64,000 nucleotides of DNA, from positions 5,456,405 through 5,520,404 of the forward strand of contig NW_003101681.1 in the NCBI RefSeq assembly GCF_000003855.2. The letters run 5' to 3'. The DNA is from Blastomyces gilchristii SLH14081 (taxonomy: Eukaryota > Ascomycota > Eurotiomycetes > Onygenales > Ajellomycetaceae). Made by a program: the position numbers and the translations under genes. Of the stretch, positions 27,406 through 37,123 are shown piece by piece; the stretch's first letter is position 1, and each line of letters opens with the position of its first letter. The notes beneath the pieces are model-generated. The model did not search any database and had not been told where the DNA came from. It worked only from the letters and a program-made list of their open reading frames with translations.

Positions 27406-27430
27406 AATAATAATAATAAGTCACTGAACA

Positions 27431-28681
27431 GGCTTTTACAGACTGTATATAATAAGAGATTTATAAGAGAAAGCTAAGACATACTCTTTCATATATAGTA
27501 ATATACTAACTACATTAGAACTAGTGCAATTCATGCGTGATTATAAAATCAGTATTATGTGGAATTAAGCCATTACACTGAAAATACATTGACAAAAGCC
27601 ATTTGACACATTTGTCACTATAGACTGCCGTACTCTTGAACTTTCCGTTCACGTCCCTAGGTCCAACATGTGTGTGGGTGCTGTAATTTTCTGTAATATT
27701 CCTGTATTATATTGAATTATTTCCACATTGACGCGACGCGCTGCATGCATATGCTGCGCAGAGTTTCAGACAGACATCATCCGGTTTAGTGATGCGCACC
27801 TCGCTAATCATAGCGCAACGACTGGTCAACATTAGGTGGGGAGATGGCTGGGGGCGTGGTGGGAATAGCCCATTTTTGGGATTTGGCTGACAAGAGGCGA
27901 GGACGAGGAGGGGGTTTTTGCTTGTCCCAATCGATAACTAGTTGATAGTTGCCTGGGGAGCTGTAGATCATGGCATCATGGCATCATGGCATGTGATATG
28001 ATAACTGGCGGTGGTGAGCCTCTGATGTTCGTTGTCAATAATAGTTAGAATGGATGGAACAAACATCAATAACTAACAGATATTTGCTCCTAGAAGACAG
28101 ATTCGCTATTCAACAGGATATTGTTTCATGGCCATATAGAGGCGCAGTTAACCTCGTTTCCCACTCACGCTGAGAAACAGGTTGGAATATCCTGTTTCAT
28201 CTGGAGCTCCGGGGGGGAGCACTCCTTTGCCATACCGTCTTACGCAGCGTACTTGCTCGCTGACAGGAGAAGTCTTCTCAGGCCAATGATTGGACTGCCA
28301 TCTATCTGATTTGCATATGGTGTGGTGTGGTGGTGAACCCCGAATTCGTATTGCGAGAATTAGAATTGGAGTTAGGCAAGACAATTAAAACACAAGACAA
28401 AATGTTGTACCCAGACAAAATATGAATTAAATAAATGAATGGAAATGGGGCAGTGAATTTATTTGATGGAGAGAGTGCACAGTTCTTCCTCCACTCAACA
28501 AGCCTCTCCTGGTAAATGGAACTTGTGAACCTCCTGGGATTCTGCTATCTATATAACATAAGTGTGTAAAAGCTATGTACAGTGTCACATAAAATACATG
28601 ATATCCATTATTCATTAAAAATGTTCCTCTATATCAATCCGTACTATACCGTTTTTTTATTTTATTTTATAAAAGCCACAA
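27431..28681. other. Intergenic, island edge to ribokinase 3' side
   Basis: This is a transition from AT-rich to normal composition. No gene is recognised. It includes the 8-bp tandem repeat ATCATGGC x3 (27,967-27,990). Small overlapping frames at 28,121-28,384 resemble nothing known. Confidence 0.6.
27967..27990. repeat. Tandem repeat ATCATGGC x3
   Basis: Three perfect copies of an 8-bp unit, followed by a partial fourth (ATG). Confidence 0.95.
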
Positions 28682-29932
28682 TCATATCTCATCTTCCCAA
28701 GGTATACTATCCATCGCTCCACTCCGCTCCACACACCTCGCCGACGCCCTCGTTGCCCATCTAACAGCTTGTTCCATGGCGGACCCATACCTTTCTTGCC
28801 TCTCCTCAACCGTCAATTGCTCTCCGCCCCGGCCCGCCGCCCTCCTAGCCTCCTTCCACCGCGCAATCTGCACCGAATACCCGCCCACAAACGTATCCCC
28901 CGCCGCTGTCGTATCAACCACCTTTTCCACCTTGGCCGCCGGCACCTCTCCCACAAACCTTACCCACCCTCCCTTTGCATCTCCTTCTCCCTGTCCTCGC
29001 TCCTGTACATCTCTCCCCGCATCACCAGCGCTATACCACACCCCCTTCGCCCCCAACGTAACAATCACATGCCGCACCCCCAATGCATGAAAATGCCGCG
29101 CAATCCTATCTCGCCTCTCGGGTGACGTTGCCGCCGTCTCCTTCTCCTGCCCCGCGCCCTCCTCCACCAACCCCGCCGGCGCCATAATCTCACACTCCGT
29201 CTCATTCATCACCAAATGATCAACAGCCGCATACACATCGACCGGCAAGCCCCCCTCGGGCGCCGGGGCAGGGTTAAACACAACCTCCACATCCGCCTCC
29301 ATCCCCACCCCCCTCCCTTCCACTTTCGCCCTCGCCTCCCTCCACCCATTCACCCCCCTCAATATCCCCACAACCGTCTCAGTCGGAATCTCCGCCTGCA
29401 ACACCAGCACATCCGGCACGGCCGGCGTCAGCGAGAGCGACAGCTCAAGCACGTCCGGCGCACACTGCATGCCGGCATAGTTGGCGCCGGGGGAGTAGAG
29501 GATGCGGTTCTCGCCGCCGGCGGAGGTGTCGACAATTATCACGGCGACGCCCGTGTGGGCGTTGGGGATCTGGCGGATGCGGGAGGTGTGGACGCCGGAG
29601 CTGTGCAGGGTCGGTTGGAGGAGGGTGGTGAAGTGCGTGTCTAGCTGGCCGGTTGCGCCGAGCATTTCGACGTGGATGTGTGCCGGGCTTATGGTTGGTG
29701 TGATGGTGGTAGTGGTGGTGGTGGTGGTGGCGGTAGTGGTGGTGGTGTTAGTGGTGTTAGTGGGTTTGGGGCGCGAGAGACGGCCGCATGCTACTGCTTG
29801 GTTGGCGCCTTTGCCGCCGGCGTGGATGCTGAAGGAGGTTGATGTGAGGGTTTCGCCTGCTTCGGGGAAGCGCGGGGTCACAGAGACCATGTCGACGTTT
29901 AGGGAGCCGATGATGCGGATTGAGGGGACCAT
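28682..29932 (-). CDS. Ribokinase (PfkB family)
   Basis: ATP-dependent phosphorylation of D-ribose to ribose 5-phosphate in the cytosol is the family role. The uninterrupted frame reads 416 residues from the ATG at 29,932; the frame is open 41 codons further upstream, but this Met directly precedes the conserved IRIIGSLNVDMV start. PfkB signatures are visible: the N-terminal AGGKGANQAVA block (about residues 38-48), the NETE block, and the C-terminal DTTAAGDTFVGGYSV block with the anion hole and catalytic Asp. The family norm is about 310-340 residues. The excess comes from a Thr-rich low-complexity insert near residues 55-80, encoded by a GTG/GTT microsatellite (29,700-29,765), and other loops. 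It is intronless. No neighbour shares its pathway. The symbol RBK1 is likely but orthology was not tested. Confidence 0.9.
   Translation of the reverse strand: MVPSIRIIGSLNVDMVSVTPRFPEAGETLTSTSFSIHAGGKGANQAVACGRLSRPKPTNTTNTTTTTATTTTTTTTITPTISPAHIHVEMLGATGQLDTHFTTLLQPTLHSSGVHTSRIRQIPNAHTGVAVIIVDTSAGGENRILYSPGANYAGMQCAPDVLELSLSLTPAVPDVLVLQAEIPTETVVGILRGVNGWREARAKVEGRGVGMEADVEVVFNPAPAPEGGLPVDVYAAVDHLVMNETECEIMAPAGLVEEGAGQEKETAATSPERRDRIARHFHALGVRHVIVTLGAKGVWYSAGDAGRDVQERGQGEGDAKGGWVRFVGEVPAAKVEKVVDTTAAGDTFVGGYSVQIARWKEARRAAGRGGEQLTVEERQERYGSAMEQAVRWATRASARCVERSGAMDSIPWEDEI
29700..29765. repeat. GTG/GTT-type microsatellite inside the ribokinase gene
   Basis: Imperfect trinucleotide repeats on the + strand, translated on the minus strand as a run of Thr with occasional Asn and Ala. 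The length is a multiple compatible with the frame. Confidence 0.85.
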
Positions 29933-30266
29933 TTTTGGTTTTTCCTGGGAGTTTTTCGTCCTTAGTTTTTCAATGGTAGGTATGGTGATTAAGGATAATC
30001 TTCGGTTGTAATAGACGTGATTCTGTTCTTTCAATGGCGAGTGGTCTGTCTGCATAGTTAGAAACTCGAAGTATAGTATGGGAAACGATGAGGTTAGGAA
30101 TTAGTTATGTAACTAAGCAACTTACTTAGTTAACTTAACTAGTTACTTGTCTGCCGTAGTTAGTTATTTACCCCGCTGGTCACAGACTCTCCTCCCCCCA
30201 AGTGCGCAATTGAAATTGCAGCGACCCAGATTCCTCCAACCAGCAATAACAGCGAACTCAAGCTCG

Positions 30267-30540
30267 TTACGCGGTTAAGAAATTAGGAATCCCAACGTTG
30301 CGCCATTCCTCCTTATAGTCTGGTGTGTATAAGGCCTTGCAATACTCCCAGTATTCTGGGTACCAGCCAGTATGAGCCCAATCAACTAGAGCAAGGACAC
30401 ATGGGCGACCAGCTGATGAAATTAGAATATTATCTCAATACAAGTCTTGATAAGGATCCCGATATCTCTTTTGAATCAGGAAGCCAGCTTTGAGGCAGAG
30501 AAGAAAACCAGTCATTGAATGCTTTCACATTCTCAAAAGA
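30267..30540 (-). pseudogene. Decayed APH/phosphotransferase-family protein, C-terminal fragment
   Basis: The minus-strand reading from about 30,458 gives a segment with ALVDWAHTGWYPEYWEY, the hallmark DxD/aromatic region of fungal APH-like (PF01636) proteins, ending at the stop 30,267-30,269. Upstream, in another frame (30,537-30,465), is the FENVKAFNDWFSSLP block that normally precedes the catalytic HGD loop. The catalytic loop itself is damaged: both His codons now read TAT, the Gly is lost and the following Arg codon is TGA. These are mostly C-to-T changes. The frame changes once between the two blocks. There is no N-terminal lobe in the vicinity, so this is a pseudogene fragment. Confidence 0.78.
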
Positions 30541-31952
30541 CCCTGATTGAGGGATGGTTGTGAAGACATAATTGTGCAAACATGCGTGCGGTTGATGGAT
30601 TCTATATTTACCTCAGTGGGCAACTCTGATAGAATTGCGGGATACGTGCATACTGATAAATTGAGTCACCAGCATCTGGCTCAAAAGAAATAATCTCTCA
30701 TAAATGAACACAATAGTTTTGATAAACTCTCCAATCATACAAGAGTTAGGACTTCTTCAACCACCACAGACGGCTCAAATTTATGTGGGCCGTGGATGTT
30801 TGTTGAACTCCTCTGAGAGAAAGGCAGCCTCTGCAGCAGCTGGCAAGCTCTTATGGCCCGTTTTGGTGAAGAAGGAGGAGTTGAGGAAGTCCATCTCTCT
30901 GTTTGCGTTGTGTTCAGAGTCGCTGACGGTTGAATTTGTTGTTTACGGGCATCCAAAAAAGGAAGCGAGTGGGATCCAAAGTTCATGAAGTAGTTAACTA
31001 CTTGTCGGAGGTATTTATTATTATTAGTTACTCAGTCTACGCTGTAGGCTGCCGTATTCTCGGGCGGCTCTGTGCCGCAACTTGATGACAACTTGACTTG
31101 TTCTTGGGGGCGAAATTAGTTACTGCGTCTCTCTTATATTTCAATCATCTAATCTTCCATTTCCTAAATAGACATACGTATACTAGATGGAAGTAAGTCG
31201 TGGAGAAGTTCCCAGTGCGCGTTCATCCTATTGACTGACTTTTCATCAGGTGTTGTCATTATTTGCTGGACCGCAGCCATCGCGCAGAGCACCTGTTGTC
31301 GGAGCCCAATGAGCCATCGATATATACACATATACAAAAAAACAGCTATGTCTTCCTGATGGACTTCTCATCATTGAAACTGAATTTTATTACGTTGTGC
31401 TGCTGCAAAGAATAGTTAAGCGGCTGGGTCACGAATCTTACGATGTAAACCACGCCCTTCCCTCTCGGGTAAATTCACAGCTGTTTCATATCCAAATGCA
31501 GTTTTACGTTCACTGGTTTTTGATTTCTTCTCTTGACTCTTAAGGGATTGCACATACAGTTAGAGGTGAGGGTTTGGTAAATTGATATTAACTAACCAAT
31601 GGACTAATGTTCCTAACTATATGCCTAACATAACCAGAAAGAATCAAGGAAAAAGAACAAAACAAGAAAATCAATAGGAAATGCTCGTACAAAACCCTAT
31701 TTAATCTTGCTAATTCGGATGCGAAGCGTGCGATATGTGCTAGTATGGCAGCGAATCGAATCTAAAGGGGCCGAAGGCTGAAGTCCAAAGAAGCATGATA
31801 CAGTAATTATAGCCGTTAAAAGGATGGGACATTTTGGAGACGATCAACAAGAAAAGAAAGAAAACGAACCAGCTCCATCTCATCATTTCTTCCCCGAGAG
31901 CCGTTGGCGCATCACCAAAATACTGTAGTAGCCCTGGCAGCTGCTTCCTTGG
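30541..31952. other. Intergenic, no gene recognised
   Basis: Contains two mutually overlapping short frames (30,704-30,988 + and 30,735-30,986 minus) without recognisable similarity, and the palindrome at 30,988. Confidence 0.55.
30988..31003. repeat. Perfect 16-bp palindrome
   Basis: AAGTAGTTAACTACTT. Similar TTAGTTAACT-type runs occur at 30,093-30,170 and 55,132-55,198. Confidence 0.9.
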
Positions 31953-32828
31953 TCAAAGCTTCGACTGTCTCCGCGATTTCCGAACAAATGCCAACCCAGC
32001 TTCAATGGCCATGTCGCTGACTCTGGTGCCTGCATCAAATTCTTGAGACAACGCGTCTTCAAGCAAATGTGCGTGGTATACAGCATAATAACACGACTGT
32101 CGATCGACATTCAAAGATTCTTGCGGGAAGGATGCGAGTATCCGTGCGAGTTTCATCGCTTCGCCCAACGATTGACCCTTCGGCACCACCCGACTCGCCA
32201 ACCCAATATCCAGAGCTTCCTTTGCTGTCACTGGACGCCCTGTTAATATGATATCTAGAGCTCGCCCTAGACCCACGATTTGCGGCAGCCTGACTGTTCC
32301 TCCGTCGAGCAGCGGTACCCCTAATTTCCGAGAAGATACTTCGAATATAGCGTCTTCATCTACTACTCTCATGTCTCCCAGTAGACTCAGCTCTAGACCA
32401 CCAGCAACGGCGTGGCCGGAGATAGCACATATCACTGGTTTTCGAACATGCATTCGAGTTGGTCCGAGCGGTCCCATATTTTCACCACGAACAGGCTCGA
32501 AGTACGCCCTGGTGATACTGGAATGATGAGCTATGTTCGATGCCGGTCCATGCCAATTCGTCAGCTGCGTCAGATCGAAGCCGGAGGAAAATGTGCCTCC
32601 ATTGCCGTGTAAGACGCAGATCTTCTGAGTTGCGTCGGCTTCGAAGTCGAGGAATGCAGCGTGGAGTTTCTTCGCAGTTGGAATGTCGATGGCATTTCGT
32701 TTCTTTGGGCGGTTCATGGCTATGGTCGTTATGCCCTCATTCAGCTTGGTTATCACGATGGCACCAGGCTCCGGGTCTGCGCTCCCTGGCTGGGTGGGAA
32801 AGGTCGACATGTCCGTTGGATTGTTCAT
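31953..32828 (-). CDS. Enoyl-CoA hydratase/isomerase family protein (crotonase fold)
   Basis: The 291-codon intronless frame shows the crotonase core. There is a first oxyanion-hole segment, GTFSSGFDL (about residues 78-86), and a second, SGHAVAGGLELSLLGDMRV (about 136-154), with the usual GG and an acidic residue. The following block, FEVSSRKLGVPLLDGGTVRLP, lacks the Pro-Glu of classical enoyl-CoA hydratase 1, so the exact reaction (hydratase, isomerase, hydrolase or carnitinyl-CoA type) is open. The N-terminus has no clear mitochondrial presequence. The C-terminus ends abruptly after SRRQSKL, an SKL tripeptide, which is a canonical peroxisomal targeting signal 1. This suggests a peroxisomal fatty-acid role (inference). 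Neighbours give no pathway clue. Confidence 0.88.
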   Translation of the reverse strand: MNNPTDMSTFPTQPGSADPEPGAIVITKLNEGITTIAMNRPKKRNAIDIPTAKKLHAAFLDFEADATQKICVLHGNGGTFSSGFDLTQLTNWHGPASNIAHHSSITRAYFEPVRGENMGPLGPTRMHVRKPVICAISGHAVAGGLELSLLGDMRVVDEDAIFEVSSRKLGVPLLDGGTVRLPQIVGLGRALDIILTGRPVTAKEALDIGLASRVVPKGQSLGEAMKLARILASFPQESLNVDRQSCYYAVYHAHLLEDALSQEFDAGTRVSDMAIEAGLAFVRKSRRQSKL

Positions 32829-35800
32829 GGCTTAGAAACTTGACTTTGTTCTTATCTGATGTCACTTCTGCGGGGGATCTTTTAGCCACATTCCCTTGGG
32901 AACTTTTCGATATATTGAGGTAGAAGTATGCTGATTTAGCAAAAAGGGGCCAATGTCATATTTTATTTCCGCAGAACCCGTGGAAGCTGAGGCTGATGAA
33001 ACAAGAAATGACAAAGACTCCTTTCCTTGTCTTCTCCCGTCTTTATCTACCATAATCCGTCCGTCTCACAAACCCACTGTATGCGCATGAGCCAACATCA
33101 CTGTCAACAGAGGGGGTAGCACGAGAACTTACATAGCTGACGACTTCCCGACAAACCCCTGTTGGAAAACCCGTCCAGATACCCTTTAGCTTCCTCGATA
33201 TCCGACTGGTGTAAGAAATGTCTTACATCCATGACAGAAATCACGAGAGCCTTACAGTTAACCATTGCATGCACTGTAACGTATTCCACAGGCGAAGCTT
33301 TTATGCTGTATTCGAGGCTCTTCCCTACACCTCTACATGTCCCAGACTAAAGACTGATATTTCCCCTCCTTTATAATTGTCTGCTTCCCCTCCCTACGCT
33401 GCTCCAGGGAACGCAGTTTGTTTTCATGCCCCGTTCCCCCCCTCTCCGCTATCCTCTTTTTAGGTTTATCAGCTAGGTTTGACATAGAGAGTGACATTGA
33501 TCGGGAGCATAACGGTACGAAAATTGGCAGCACGTGGACTATAGATACATGTATGTATGTACATATACACATACAAATAGAATCTAGGTGTGCATTTTTT
33601 CCCTCAGCCTCGTCTCAGACTGAACATGCATTTTGCATATGGGTGGATCAGCAAAGGCCATTACTGCCATCACTGCTGCTCATGCAACTCTTCATCGTTT
33701 GGATTTGGATTGGAGCTATTGTACCCTCTGTCTCCGAGGATATCATAGTCTCAAGACAATATATATCGAACTATCATTTTTTTTCTGGGGTTCGTTCCTC
33801 CGCATAGTTACGACAACCAATCAAGCTAAAGAGCAGGGATATTCAGATCGTTGACTGAAGAAGAGAATTAAAAGATGACTCCCCATTAACAACCTTGTGG
33901 GGACTACAGATCTGTACAGATTATATTTTTTACTCTTTTCCCTTCATGTGACGACATTGACAAGGATTTGCTTTCAGGCGTATGCATTAGTTACATCTTA
34001 CATGCGCAGGTTGACGGCGCTTAGAATAAGATCATCATCGGCATAGACGTTTTGTAAACGTATTTTTGTTCCGCCCAACGGCTACGAACTGGAAAAAGGC
34101 CCCCCGTAGTTTTCTGGTTCTATTACAGATGCTGCATCCATACGAGAGGACGAGGGAAAAGATCGGAACCCTCGCGCGGTTGCGTCCCAATCAATTGAGT
34201 GCGTGTAACTCTCCCATATCGCTGCTCAGTACCCTCCGTAGCTAACCTAGGTAATGCACCAACCGGTATTCTCAAATAATATACATATAAATATGTCTAT
34301 CAGATTTTTGAAGCTGATAAATAGCACTGGGAAAATAGAACACGAGGGCAAGGTAACCATACAACAGAAAACGTGCTCGGATACTTCAACACACCTCTCA
34401 CAATGTCACATTCGAAGTCCTATGGGAGATGCGATAGATGTGATTGTGTAACGCATTGGCAAGGGAACACAACATGGAAACAATTGTGGAGGTTGCTACA
34501 CAGAGTAGGCTCACGGGCCGCTTTTCACAGTGGTATTTAATATCTCGAATAATGTCACAGACTAGCGTTTGGCATAAGGTGACTTTCGGGAGCTGAAGTC
34601 TACGACTGAGCCCTTTGTATGTACTTACGTATACTAAATTTTATCTGGAATGAGAGTAGAGCTGCTGGGTACCTTAGTAGTCGGGGCTACATGTATTTCT
34701 CAAGCAGTCTTTTTATGTTCCCTAGGCCAGCGGAAACTGAAACGATGGTGTTGCTCCAAGGGAGCAAACCATCCTAGATTTCGTACTGCGGGGCTGCGTT
34801 CTACTCGTGTAGGTGTATATCTGGCATTGTAATGTACAGTATCTTCGTAAATTGAAACTAATCCCTGATATATCGGGGAAGGGTACCCGGAATCGATGAA
34901 CCATGGGTCAGGTGGCTGGATATATTTCTCACCTCCCGCCCTATTGCTATCTTTGGTCCTTGAGTGCCCGACAGGCTGACGCCGCATCCAACACCCAGAT
35001 GGCAATAAAGTCGTGGATCCCCTAACAAAAGAAGGGTGGAGGGGGTTAAACGCTTGTCTTGATATTCGAGTCGCTCTGCCTCGGCCGCTGCTTTCCGCCA
35101 TATTCCATTCACCATTGGTTTTCCTCATAGAAGTAGACTCCCTTGTCCGCCCCAATCATTCCATGCCGTAGCATCTGGTTTGTTCGCCTAGAATAAGTCG
35201 GGTACCCAATGCTTTCCACGCTCAAGTATGATATCATAAAATGTTTCGCTTCAGCAGCAAGGGTAGTCTATTGCCTGTATCCGTCCAAGCAGCCAAAATG
35301 AATATTGCATGCGAACCATTTTCCAGTGGCTGTAAGCGATACGAAGTCCATCGGCCTTGATTCCTTGATTCTAGACACGGGACCAAAGCCCGAGTCTGAG
35401 TTGACAGCTAGGCTGGTTTTGTGTTCCCATGTTGTTTTGGGGCTGATGCCGGTATATCGAAATTGAGATGAGGTTTATCATGGATATTTTTCGATATGTA
35501 GGCCCAGAATAGGGGATAACGAAGAGATCGTCCATGTTGATGGAGGCTTATCAAGGCCTGCCACATGAACCAAACGATATGCCCGTCCAAGCGTTTTGTA
35601 GAAACGCAATGCACCGTATTTTGATGTGCTATGATCGCATAATGTTAATAGCCAATTTGAATTGGTAGTAAGATGGAAAAGTCAGCCTGGAATCGAACCA
35701 GAGTCGTAGTCGTCATAGTGCATTCACCGACGCCCGGGTCGGAGAATAGCTGGTATGACTATTATCCATTAGTCTGATAGTTAAGGAAACGGCGCTCTCA

Positions 35801-37123
35801 TCGGGTGACAGGTTGGAGAGTTCAAAACCCAGCAGGTATTTTCATCGTAGGATTTTGATACGTTGAGAAACGAGGACCATACTTCAAACCGCCCTTTTAG
35901 AACCCTGGGCTATGAAAGGGTGTGCCGATGAAAAGTTGGTTACATGAAGCGTTTCAGAGACATTTGAGCCTTTTTCATGGATAATCAATCCCTCATAATC
36001 CAACATCACCACGAAAACCGTCATCCTGGAAGTGATTGCTGCGGGCAAGAGTGTTGTTAAGGCACCCGAATGCTATCATTACTTGAGTTGGTGAGCCAAC
36101 AATGAACAATGTGATCCGACAACATCGAACCGGGTGCCGGGTACAGGGCCCCTGAACCAACATTTCACTTTGCTGATGATGGTGCTCCGTGAGTGGCTTT
36201 CGATCGGATAAATATGGCTGACGGTGCGTCTTTCGACAGGAATCGGCTACCGAGCCATAACGTTATAGCAGAACCAAGGACTTAGAGCGCGGATCCTAGG
36301 TATCTTCCACTTGCCGGAGAGCGAAAAATGTCACTGGACGGCAATAGGTATGCCAGTACAGATTAAACGAGTAGAAATCGCATATTTGATGTATACAGAC
36401 TATTCAATATGGTAGTTAGCTTTTCTATTCCCCGTTATCGTGACATTTTAGCATATCCGAGGCTACGCAATACAAACATACGGTTGGTTGCATCCATGGG
36501 GTACTACAGCAGGCTTCAGACATGTATTCGCGAAGTCCCGAATTACCCATCAAAATGTTAGTTATCTGCTCAGATCGCTCACATGCTTGCGCCCTCAATG
36601 ATTTCTCGTTGAACCAAGTCGACTCGATAGTGTGCGCCGATGAAGATGGGATTGGGAACATTCGGTTCCTGAGACCTGTCTGAGGAGTGAATAAAAAGCA
36701 TTCGTATGGTCTGGAGCTGGTAGGGCTCTTGAAAACTTCCACGACCAAATGAATCTCGACCGCTGCCAAGTGTGCCTTCGGGGTTCGAGGAATAAAAAAA
36801 ATGGAGGTTTGTCATTGCGCAGGTTTCGAAGCGGCCCGGAACGGTGCCTTTTTCTTTCTCCAACTTTTCGGGGCCAGGCATATCTCGTCGCCAATATATT
36901 ACATCAGGCAGCAAGGCTCGAGAATGACAGCTTGTTATTCACAACTGGACGATGGTTTGTGTGCCGTGGACACTAAGCTTTTTAATTGACCGGTGCCGCC
37001 GTCACACATGCCATTGACGTTGCTGAAGAAGCGAAGATTTAACACGAACGGCTTGAAGAAAGATAAGATATTTCGCGCCCTCATGCCGGCCATTGTCCTC
37101 CTGCGCTGAAACAAATTGGAAGG
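32829..37123. other. 4.3-kb stretch with no recognisable gene
   Basis: The composition is normal. I read all frames and recognised no protein domain; open frames are short and mutually overlapping (longest 151 codons at 34,700-35,155, minus, Arg/Ser/Pro-rich and unconvincing). It contains an isolated tRNA-like T-arm at about 35,690 that does not complete a tRNA. It may hold unrecognised multi-exon, lineage-specific or noncoding genes. Confidence 0.5.

Noticed and set aside
28769..30011. Open frames on the + strand opposite ribokinase (104-169 codons)
   Set aside because: Shadow frames of a GC-rich gene; the minus frame has the full PfkB signature.
35685..35765. tRNA-like element on the minus strand (T-arm TCTGG-TTCGATT-CCAGG, partial acceptor pairing AGTCA/TGACT)
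   Set aside because: No D-arm, no credible anticodon arm and only five acceptor pairs; not a tRNA gene, at best a relic or coincidence.
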